Shown here: one piece after another, positions 8,654 to 16,111 of the stretch
Numbering within the stretch: the stretch's first letter is position 1
Layout of the letters: the number at the start of each line of letters is the position of its first letter
Assembly (NCBI GenBank): GCA_002284615.2
Contig: MU070150.1
Location: 64,160 to 81,536 of the forward strand
From: Dunaliella salina
Taxonomy: Eukaryota > Chlorophyta > Chlorophyceae > Chlamydomonadales > Dunaliellaceae
DNA length: 17,377 nucleotides
Direction of reading: 5' to 3'
Made by a program: the position numbers and the translations under genes
Notes under the pieces: generated by a model
Seen by the model: the letters and a program-made list of their open reading frames with translations, nothing else
Told to the model about the DNA's origin: nothing
Database searches by the model: none

Positions 8654-8773
8654 TAAGGTAAAGTTACATCGCTTTATCCGCCTACAAGGGCAGCTGAGCG
8701 GAGAGTTAGAGGCCTGTAACCAGACCAATTTAAGCAAAAAATGAAAGCATTGCTCAAAAGTCGTCTGTGAAGG
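8640..8773 (-). mobile_element. Severely 5'-truncated LINE 3' end with 14-bp target-site duplication
   Basis: The insert 8654-8759 (106 bp) matches the 3' UTR and tail of LINE copy 1 at 11750-11850: taaggta tail, gctttatccgcctacaaggg, cagctgagcggaga, ggcctgtaaccagaccaatt and the A-rich stretch. It is flanked by identical gtcgtctgtgaagg at 8640-8653 and 8760-8773. Orientation is minus. The copy starts inside the 3' UTR, typical of abortive target-primed reverse transcription. The host site lies in a minisatellite, so some flank similarity would be expected, but an exact 14-bp match next to the tail is good evidence of insertion. Confidence 0.88.
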
Positions 8774-8854
8774 GTGAGGTGTCCACAGCAGCCATGGCAC
8801 GTGACAGTGGCCATGGTAACTCATGGCCCAGCGCTCTGCCAGCTTGGGCAGTAA

Positions 8855-9045
8855 ACTAATGTGTGAGGGATGATTTGGGACTGCTTGCAATGCTACAGTG
8901 ATACTGCATCCAACTGCCAGTGCCACAGCACTCGGATGTGTTATGGTCCCACACTAATGTGAGGGATGAGGTGGGCCTGGTTGCAGTACCGCAGTGCTTT
9001 TACGTCCAACTGCAGAGGAAGAGCACTCAGATGTGTGATGATCTC
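8855..9045. repeat. 98-bp direct duplication
   Basis: ctaatgtgtgagggatgatt from 8855 recurs as ctaatgtgagggatgagg from 8953. Both continue with a tgcagta/tgcaatg block, a tccaactgc block, agcactcrgatgtg and tgatgatc-like ends. No coding content is seen. Confidence 0.75.
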
Positions 9046-9060
9046 GTTTGCTTTTTTTCC

Positions 9061-9172
9061 TGAAGAGCAAGAAGGGAAAGGGATAGGTTAAGTAGCTGTG
9101 CTAACACAGCTATGCCTGCCTGCAAGGGCAGCTTAGGTGAAGCAAAAATGCCTGTAATCAAAGTGGTCCAAT
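9061..9172 (-). mobile_element. Diverged LINE 3' UTR fragment
   Basis: cctgcctgcaagggcagctta, a gap, then gcctgtaatcaaagtggtcca correspond in order to the copy 1 3' UTR blocks gcctacaagggcagcttagc and gcctgtaaccagaccaatt. Divergence is much higher than between the other copies and no target-site duplication is visible, so this is an older copy or a related subfamily. Confidence 0.5.
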
Positions 9173-9179
9173 CTGGGAG

Positions 9180-9880
9180 GCAATACTTGAGGCTCAGTCA
9201 CGGCATTCCAGCAGTTCATGTATTTTAGTTAAGCTAACATGTTATTTTGGAGCAACAGAACATAATGCTGATGGCTTAGTTCATACATCTGTGAGCCTGT
9301 ACTTTGCTTGGAATGGATTTGGAGCTCATGTGCAAAGCAACAGAAAGGGAAGCAACACTTGACCTTTGCATTAGTGGGGGCGGATGCGCGCCAAAGTGCG
9401 TGCATACGGGCAACAACATGTCCTCTGATAGCTGTGGTGGCAGCAGGTTTCCTTGCGGCACTTGTCCTAGCCCAAGAAGTCAATGCTCAGTCGCTCAATG
9501 CTCAGTTGTTTGATGCCCAGTTGGAAGCAGAGTGTGCGCTTGTGGTCCTCTGCTTCAGAAGAAGAAACTGGTGCGCGCGCGCTTACATCATTACTTCAGC
9601 CGTTATGAGTATATGGGAAGAAGTGGTCCTGTCCATTCTTATAATACATGGCCTTCCGCAAGTATTGTCAATGCAGAGCTGAGATTTGTCGCAGATCTCC
9701 TTGCCGGCCCATTGCTGAATAGGTGGTGCACATGGATTGCGAGGCTGCAGGGGAGCATGTTCAGTGGGATGCACAGGACGCAGTATTTTCTACAATATCC
9801 TAGTGAGGGTGGTTGACTCCAGTTGTAATCGTCTCCAACCAGTTAAACATACGATTGTGTGTGTCTGAAATTCCCAAGCC
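9180..9880. other. Unassigned region with two overlapping plus-strand open frames
   Basis: Frames at 9308-9682 (124 codons) and 9532-9816 (94 codons) overlap in different phases. The first has a short hydrophobic stretch (LIAVVAAGFLAALVLA) and the second a basic then aromatic segment (KKKLVRARLHHYFSRYEYMG). I recognise no family. A decayed gene or transposon piece is possible but unsupported. Confidence 0.3.
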
Positions 9881-9904
9881 TGTTGTGGTTAGTAGGTTCC
9901 GCTC

Positions 9905-10248
9905 TTCCTTTGTCGCTTGCAATGTGTGAAATGGGCCTGCAAGGCTCGCAGTGTGTGAAAATAGGCCTGCGAGACTTGCAGTGTGTGAAATAGACCTGCA
10001 AGGCTCGCAGTGTGTGAAAATAGGCCTGCGAGACTTGCAGTGTGTGAAATAGACCTGCAAGGCTCGCAGTGTGTGAAAATAGGCCTGCCAGGCTTGCAGT
10101 GTGTGAAATAGACTTGCAGGGCTTGCAGTGTGTGAAAATAGGCCTGCCAGGCTTGCAGTGGATGAAATAGGCATGCCAGGCTTGCAGTGTGTGAAATGGG
10201 CATGCAAGACTTGCAGTGTGTGAAAAAGGCCTGCCAGCACCATGCAAG
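9905..10248. repeat. 29+30-bp (59-bp dimer) tandem array
   Basis: The block gtgtgaa occurs at 9924, 9953, 9983, 10012, 10042, 10071, 10101, 10130, (variant 10160), 10189 and 10218. Spacing alternates 29 and 30 for most of the array, giving a 59-bp dimeric higher-order unit of the type rcttgcagtgtgtgaaa + taggcctgcgaga. Minus-strand frames read THCKPGRPIF/SHTASLAGLF repeats in all phases. They are by-products of the array. Confidence 0.95.
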
Positions 10249-10409
10249 GATAAGGCATGCCAGGCTTCGATGTTGCTAGCAATGTAGGGTTGCTCATGTT
10301 CATCGTCTGCTTGCCTGCCCATGCTCAAAGTCCACCCTCCTGCTGCATTGGTTACATTGTCAAAGGACCTTCAGCCAAAACCTCCTGCTGCCCTTGCACG
10401 ATGCCTGCA

Positions 10410-10410
<1 letters not shown>

Positions 10411-10497
<87 letters not shown>
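10411..10497. repeat. (GT)n dinucleotide microsatellite
   Basis: About 43 uninterrupted GT units run from 10411, ending in gcgtatgtgag. The tract can form Z-DNA and is expected to be length-polymorphic. Confidence 0.98.
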
Positions 10498-10499
<2 letters not shown>

Positions 10500-10500
<1 letters not shown>

Positions 10501-11747
10501 ATGTGAGGTATGCTTGCAACTGTGCAGCATTTGGGTTGAACCCAAATAAGTCAGATTGCTTTGAACCTGGAAAAGCAAAGTGCACAAGCAGGGTGCAATC
10601 ATTCAGGTTTCTGGCTTGCTGCAAGAAGTGACACAATTGTACCTTGGTCTTTTTGTGTGATCAGAATGTGATCTCCGCAGGAAGTCTAGCACAACAGCAG
10701 CAGATTCTTTGTGGCTTGCTGAACTGCTAGTGGTCAAACTGGAGTATTTACAAGCCGCTGCCAGTAGGCAAAGCAGCCAAGAAACAAGGCACCATGGTAG
10801 CACAGCACGGCGGCGGGCTTGGCTCTAAAGAGAGTATCCAGGGGTTCGCGAAACGGGAGTTTTTCAGCGTGCACAGCACTTGTAAGTATTATAAAAGCCC
10901 TCCGTGAACTCACAAGCACCATAGCAAATGTGACACTTGACCGCGGTTGAACCTCGTGCGCTTATAATTTTATAGAAATGGTTTTGAATACCTCAATGAA
11001 GGCTTGTAAATAAAACAAGAGCATCCTCGGCATAACCTCGGATGTAGCGAGAGCTGTTATGAATCAGCAAGGCCGAAAGAACATTGCTCCCAGCATCAGG
11101 ACACAGTCATATAGCCAAGGGGCTTGTGTCCTTGAGGCACTTCCATACTTGGTAAAGCATGAACACTAAGGCACTCGGAGACTCAAAACGCTTTTTTTCT
11201 TGGATTACGAAGATTCATCAGCGGCTTGTCACCCTCCGGTTGTGTCATTTGTAAAACAACTTTTGGGCAATGTCTTGTTGCCCTCTTTATCAAATTGTAA
11301 AAATATCGGCCTGTGTCAGCATGGAACGCGATGGAGGAAAATAATCAATTGTATGGTTGTTGGCTTGATAACTGTGCCTTAGGTAATGTAGAGCTTCAGT
11401 GTGCTTACAGAGCATTAAGCTCAGGCTTATCTCCTTGGTGTTTTTTGCCATGAATATTGGTTCATTCTGAAAGACAAGAGGGAAGAACAAAAAGATAACA
11501 CCTCTCTCCACCAGGCAGAAAACCCTTTCTTTCATCTCTTTTGGCTTGCTGCACCAAGCACAACACTCCACAATCACACAGAGTCCTGGTCCCTTTCAAA
11601 CCTCCAAGGCAAACTCAAACAAATCATACATGAAAGGCGCAGTTTGGAGATAGCAAGCATGAGCACTTACAGCTACGTAAACTGGCAAATGGAAAAACCT
11701 GCAGAGGGTGCTCTATACTCACCCCACTGCTAACTCCAAAACCATGG
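10500..11747. other. Unassigned intergenic region
   Basis: No repeat, RNA gene or domain is recognisable. The longest frames (minus 11577-11290, 95 codons; minus 10922-10734, 62 codons) have no known motif. Composition is less repetitive than the rest of the window, so this is the most likely place for single-copy host sequence such as intron or untranslated region. Confidence 0.35.
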
Positions 11748-11749
11748 AG

Positions 11750-11860
11750 GTAAGGTAAGGTGACATTGCTTTATCTGCCTACAAGGGCAGCTTAGCGGAG
11801 ACTTAGAGGCCTGTAACCAGACCAATTCAAGCAAAAAAAATGAAAACAGCGCTAAAAAAA
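11750..11860 (-). other. LINE copy 1 3' UTR and CTTAC tail
   Basis: The sequence after the stop codon carries the ggtctggttacaggcctct and gctgcccttgtaggc blocks (minus strand) and ends with two CTTAC units (plus strand ggtaaggtaagg at 11749-11760). The same blocks recur at 8654-8759 and 12278-12370, and in diverged form at 9061-9172. This is probably the part recognised by the element's own reverse transcriptase, by analogy with LINEs that require a conserved 3' end. Confidence 0.85.
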
Positions 11861-12265
11861 TCAGGCACAGCATCTCAAGCATGCAGACACAAACTTGGTT
11901 AATTCTAAGACATTTGCTTGGTTCTTGAAGCCTCCGAGGCGTATTGGACAACCGGGAGGTGCACAGCTGAACAAATGATGGAACTGATTGTGCAAGTCTG
12001 TCACATCCTGGGAAGGGCACTAAAGAATTATGTTCTCTTCCTCTTGCACAGTGTGCCAATCGCATTTGTTGCAATGCTGAGATCGTAAGGGCACCTATTC
12101 CTGTGATGCCATTGGGTTTCCACCCAAAGATTATGACTGGATAGTTGTGGGCACGAAATGTTGCGCAATAATTTGCAAGGAATATCTTTTCGCAAGTAGG
12201 GTGGTAATGGAGGCTTTTTGTTCCTCCACCTGGCATCCCACCAGCCAGGTAGATTGCCTAATGGA
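11861..12265 (-). pseudogene. LINE copy 1 ORF2 C-terminal knuckle region
   Basis: Minus-strand order: FPLGNLPGWWDARWR, KKPPLPPYLRKDIPCKLLRN, LSSHNLWVET, then after a frameshift CNKCDWHTVQEEENIIL, an in-frame TAG, CPSQDVTDLHNQFHHLF and finally VLELTKFVSACLRCCA with TGA at 11861-11863. The C-x2-C pair is at 12062-12073. The histidine usual before the last cysteine appears to be Asn (EEEN). This is the LINE C-terminal nucleic-acid-binding knuckle and tail, inactivated by one stop and at least one frameshift. Confidence 0.88.
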
Positions 12266-12444
12266 AAGCCATGAAAGGTAAGGTTACACGCAATATCCGC
12301 CTTCAAGGGCAGCTGAGCGAAAACACAGAGGTCTGTAACAGACCAGACTAGGAAATTGAATGCATTGCTCAAAACTCACGCACATGTGCTGTACAGCGTT
12401 TCAAGCAAGCAGACACAAACTTGGCTAATTCTAAGCCATGAAAG
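12266..12444 (-). mobile_element. Nested 155-bp 5'-truncated LINE insertion with 12-bp target-site duplication
   Basis: The insert 12278-12432 is flanked by perfect aagccatgaaag copies at 12266-12277 and 12433-12444. On the minus strand it starts inside the last codons of a LINE ORF (ELAKFVSACLKRCTAHVREF then TGA at 12369-12371), matching LELTKFVSACL of copy 1. It continues with the same 3' UTR blocks and ends in a cttac tail. Removing it rejoins the copy 1 protein between the NSRGF and HGFPLG segments. It is therefore a later, dead-on-arrival insertion of the same family into copy 1. Confidence 0.95.
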
Positions 12445-12960
12445 AAGCGACTCAGTCAAAACCCACGACTGTTGTGGGTGTGATATGTCCTCATGATTCT
12501 GCTGGAAGCGAGGGGCTCTTGTGGAGTCAGATTGTCCAGGCATCTCCAGACATGGATGATTTGCTCACAAAGAACACCTTCAAAGTCATTCATGTTATCT
12601 TGGCTTTGGAGCGAACGGCAGCTGCTGAGTGCTGGGCAGCAGGAATGTCATTCAAGGCTGTAATAGCCTGGTAAGTCCAACTGCCTTTCCTGGCAGCATG
12701 ATGAAGGTCTGCTTGTGCGATTCTGCTCAAAAGGTCATTGTTTTTGCTCAGAAGTTAATTTCAAAATCTCATAATACACCTGAACCAGTAGAAGTAGAGG
12801 GGCATTTGTCCTGTCTCTCGTAGTAAGCAGTGTGTTTCTGTTGCCCTCCCAACACCCAGAAGGACCTTGAGGAAGCCTGTATGATAAACATGAGCTTTTG
12901 GTTTCACAGATAATTCACACGACAGTTTGTCCGTTGCCCGCATTTGGCATCCATATAAGC
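12445..12960 (-). pseudogene. LINE copy 1 post-RT (thumb-like) region
   Basis: The minus strand reads FLKVLLGVGRATETHCLLRE, TGQMPLYFYWFRCIMRF, then LLSKNNDLLSRIAQADLHHA, KGSWTYQAITALNDI and, in another frame, WRCLDNLTPQEPLASSRI and MRTYHTHNSRGF. The pattern fLk.lLGV...vL.E.G..PL...W.....rf.N is typical of the segment after the RT of EN-bearing LINEs. Several TGA and TAA codons interrupt it. The knuckle region follows at once when the nested insertion is removed, so no RNase H domain lies between. Confidence 0.82.
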
Positions 12961-12988
12961 CTGCTATGCACGCAAAGGCCTGAACAAG

Positions 12989-14165
12989 TCAAAGCATGGC
13001 ATGTTTCCTATTCAAGATACCAAGCTCAGCTCCGGCTCTCTGTACCCTAGCAATGCCACCCATGAAGTTACTTGCCAAATGGTTTTTGGCCGCAATCATT
13101 TTGCCATCTCGTCTCAAGAGTATTCTCAAATATTTGAATTCTGAAACGACCTCAAGGCCCTTGCCATTGTGTGTAGAGGAGGGCATGGGTGTTGTGTCTG
13201 AAGGAAAAAATTATGACCTTTGCCTTCCCTGTGTTGACAGTCAGCTCTTTGTACTGTGCATAGTCACGAAATCTGTTGAGCTGGAACTGTATGTGTTCAG
13301 CAGGGTTTACAAGTATCATCGTGTCATCTGCATAATCACAATGGGACACCTTTATTGTTTCTATGGCTGTGACAGCTCCTCGTCCAATGTCCAGAAATCT
13401 GTCCGTGTCATTGGTAATAAGGGTGTATAAAAGAGGGCTCAGTGGGCAAGAATCCTTGTTTCAGCCCCTTGTTTGGGGCTATTTCACCTGACATCTTGTC
13501 TCCGTCTAAAGGACATACACCCCTCCTTGGCAATGATGGCTTGTAACAGGTATGTTCATTCTCTCCAAATGTTACCACATTTTTTTCTCTCGCACATTGT
13601 AATAAGCAGCTTGAAGGTCCAAAAACAATGTGTACAGCTTTTTTCTTGTTTTCCTTGGCTGCTGAGAGAACATGACGCAAAACAAACAAGGGTTGGTTGG
13701 TGTTCCTTGTTGGACAAAATCGGAACTGTGTGTCCGGCATTGTACCTTCTGCAACCTTCAGTATACTGCAGACTTATGATTTCATAAGATGAGCAGCCAG
13801 ACTGAATGGCTGAAGGCTTCATCTCCTATTGTAAACCTTGTAAACCTTGTACCTTCTGCAAGGGCCCATGCTGTCAGAGGGTCACGCACAACATTGGCAT
13901 AGAGCCTGTACAAACACCCATTAATTGCCAACATTCTGTAAGTGTTTGGGTCGGTCAAAGCATCTTTAATGGACAAGTGTTATTCTAGTTTTTCCCAGGC
14001 TTGTGGAAGTGCACCAGCTGACAATAGTAGTCACTTAAGCAAAATAAATCTGTTAAGAAAGGGATTAAGACATTCTATGTCTGACGCTTTCCTTGGTCAG
14101 TTGTGTATTCCCTTTCTGCATGCTTGATGAAAGGAGTAGAAAAAGTGTCAAAGCCAGGTCTGGAA
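12989..14165 (-). pseudogene. LINE copy 1 reverse transcriptase domain
   Basis: RT motifs occur in order on the minus strand across three frames: GFDTFSTPFIKH (near 14140), LTDPNTYRMLAINGCLYRLY (near 13940-13900), FRFCPTRNTNQPLFVLRHVL (near 13725), motif A FLDLQAAYYNV (near 13610), CPLSPLLYTLI (near 13440), catalytic box HCDYADDTMIL (YADD at 13323-13334), LTVNTGKAKVIIFS and FKYLRILLRRDG. Such a set identifies a LINE RT that copies element RNA at a nicked target. The Asp usual in AY-D-V of motif A is Tyr here. At least three frameshifts make the domain non-functional. Confidence 0.95.
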
Positions 14166-14690
14166 TCAGTGTTCATGCGAGAAGCATTTCTCTGTACGTA
14201 GAAAGGCAGTGATCTGGGGTGTTGTATATATTGGAACTGAGCTGCACTGGTGGCTCAGTACTGTCAGACCTCTGTCTGTATCAACCGCCAGGTCCTAGGG
14301 GGGTCGCAATCTCAGATGGTGTGACAGTTCCGGATCGAAGCTGATCACTCGGTGTTTGGTAATTGGAAGGTAGCCTGGCAAGCGTATGACCTCTGGAACT
14401 GCTGCCCTGGTGTGTTTAAACAGAGTGTTGCTGGAGGTGTTAAGCCTGAATGTCTGCAGGTATAGGGGTTGTGAGCTTGTGTTTGGGAGCTTGCATCACT
14501 TTATAAGCCTCCACATTACAAGAGATCGATGAGGTCAACAACTTCCTGAGACTTGTGCTTCAGATGGCCTCTCTTCCTCATTCTGCTGTATCTTGAGTAG
14601 GCGTGCTTTAGGTCTGCAGTAGATAATCTCTGCTTGATGTGACGTCGTATGTCTGCTTTGTATGCTCTGCATGTTCCATTGACGCATGGT
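14166..14690 (-). pseudogene. LINE copy 1 linker between endonuclease and RT
   Basis: The minus strand reads YKADIRRHIKQRLSTADLKH and then AYSRYSRMRKRGHLKHKSQE (about 14670-14560), a basic helical stretch of the kind found between endonuclease and RT in LINE ORF2. Downstream frames hold fragments such as FDPELSHHLRLRPP before the RT start. Stops and shifts are frequent. Confidence 0.65.
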
Positions 14691-14691
14691 G

Positions 14692-15180
14692 CTAGGGAAA
14701 GGCCAAGTCTTGCTCTAGGTGGTTTGTCATTGAGACTATGTCAGCGGCATGTTGGATATAGGAAACAAAAATGTCGCAAGAGGAATCAGCATTGCCTTCT
14801 TGTACATGTATGGCTTCATAAAACGTATGATGAGCAAGCTTATCCTCCAACAGATTTGCCACATATGTGTGTATTGAGTCCTGTTTCCAAATGAGCCTAG
14901 GATAGTCATCCCTCTGCCTTGCTGCATGTCTGGGTAGGCGCAAATCCAGATGGGGCAGTCCATGAACAAGAAACTGACATGTCAAAGGTCTATGGTCCAT
15001 GAGGCCGACGTGTTGTAAAACCCATATTTCCTGGCAACATGAGTACAGCTTTGGGGACATAACAATATGTTCTGTCCTAGTTGCATTTGGAGTAGCTGCA
15101 GCATAGTAGCCAAAGTGGGCTGGCCAGTGCCCTCTCTACCCCGTCCAGTAGTAGGTTTCAATAGCGTGGAAACTGCAATG
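14692..15180 (-). pseudogene. LINE copy 1 endonuclease C-terminal part
   Basis: The minus strand carries GREGTGQPT (about 15150), TRTEHIVMSPKLYSC, VGLMDHRPLTCQFLVHG and then LIWKQDSIHTYVANLLEDKL. These match the end of AP-type endonucleases: a GQPT strand, the (R/P)D-x-(I/V) strand and the final S-D-H-x-P-L box. Here the box is M-D-H-R-P-L and the earlier Asp is Glu. The order matches that of the other endonuclease fragment at 16892-17040. The N-terminal half with the catalytic Glu is absent. Confidence 0.8.
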
Positions 15181-15223
15181 TCCAATAAGCATTCCAACAA
15201 TAGCGTGGAAACTGCAATGTCCA
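15160..15223. repeat. 39-bp direct duplication at the 5' edge of LINE copy 1
   Basis: aatagcgtggaaactgcaat followed by gtcca occurs at 15160-15184 and 15199-15223, identical over 25 bp, with loosely matching spacers. It sits where the recognisable endonuclease of copy 1 ends, so it may mark repair at the truncation breakpoint. Confidence 0.85.
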
Positions 15224-15326
15224 GCATGCCAACCCCCCTTCTGGCTAAGCCAAGAAATTGAACTTCCATACCACACCTGGAGCCTACAAATAATTGCTGT
15301 TTGGAACACCGCTGCAATGAAAACAA

Positions 15327-16111
15327 TTCAAATTGGCTCACAGGCCTGAAACAAGACATCTGCGAAGCAAGATGGCTGAAAAGAAACATTAGCATCGACA
15401 CAGTCCTTAATTCCAAGACACCCTGAAATTGAAACTGGCTTCAATAAATTTGAAAAACTACCTTCTGCCCACTAACAAATCTCTCACAGTAACACGCAAA
15501 GCCAACAAACTCTTTCAACATTCACATCATCCAGCCCTTATCTGGTAAGCAAAGTTGAAAACTGGAGAGAATGGGCATACACGGACGGCAGCTGCCATGC
15601 ACAGAGCGGTAAACAAGTTATTGGTGCAGGGGTCTACCACCCCGCCAGCGACAGCACCAACCATGTCCAACCGAATGGAGCAGGAATTACTCATACCATC
15701 ACTAGAGCCATACTGGCGGTAATAGCAGCAGCCATTCTCCTAGGATATCGCTACATTGCCACTGACAGCCTTTGCTCTCTAGAACAGATCAGAAAGCAAA
15801 TACTCTACCCAGAACTTCATCACCAACACGTCCAGGGCCACATCCTCAAGATAATCATACAACTCATACGCAACTCACCTACCCCTATCCATTTCTTCAA
15901 GGTTAAATCTCATGCTGGAATTGTTGGCAACGAATACGCAGATGCCATTGCTAAGCATCAGGCCACTCAGAATAATGACACAGACATAACCTTCCCATAT
16001 GCAAACCCTGAAGGCAATCCTTTTCATGACACCACCTGGCTTGCCTTTGAGGAAATTTCCTGCACTCATGCACATGCGTCTAGACGTCTGAACCCACCTG
16101 CCGTAAAGCTT
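15327..16111 (+). pseudogene. LINE fragment with RNase H domain
   Basis: An open stretch (15476-16141, no ATG) encodes a type I RNase H: YTDGSC (first Asp codon 15584-15586), VIGAGVYHP, ATDSLCSLEQI (Asp 15764-15766), PIHFFKVKSHAGIVGNEYAD (last Asp codon 15941-15943) and AIAKHQA. The usual E in the aEL-A-I helix is Ile (TRAILAVIAAA, codon 15710-15712), so one metal ligand is lost. Upstream, in two other frames, lie NWLTGLKQDICEARWLKRN and LASINLKNYLLPTNKSLTV, the connection from RT to RNase H, separated by frameshifts near 15420 and 15540. RNase H in LINEs removes the RNA strand after copying. No RT is adjacent; the fragment ends at a junction near 16110. Confidence 0.92.

Larger units (their letters stand above)
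11748..15180 (-). mobile_element. LINE copy 1, decayed, endonuclease C-terminus to 3' tail
   Basis: Read on the minus strand, the element can be traced from the end of an AP-type endonuclease (~15180) through linker, reverse transcriptase, thumb-like region and cysteine knuckle to a stop codon at 11861-11863, a ~100-bp 3' UTR and a CTTAC-type tail. Many frameshifts and stops separate the pieces, and a short LINE insertion splits it at 12278-12432. The endonuclease N-terminus is missing, so the copy is 5'-truncated or broken near 15180. No poly(A) tail is present; the end is accttaccttacc, a short tandem repeat as seen in several LINE clades. I infer a full-length parent of about 4-5 kb. Confidence 0.88.

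Noticed and set aside
9905..10248. CRISPR-like array
   Set aside because: There are no unique spacers: the whole 29/30-bp period is repeated, and the context is eukaryotic. The 31-bp array at 2340-2648 fails for the same reason.
9800..10328. Minus-strand frames of 104-167 codons with SHTASLAGLF/THCKPGRPIF repeats
   Set aside because: They are translations of the 29/30-bp array in different phases and show no independent evidence of coding.
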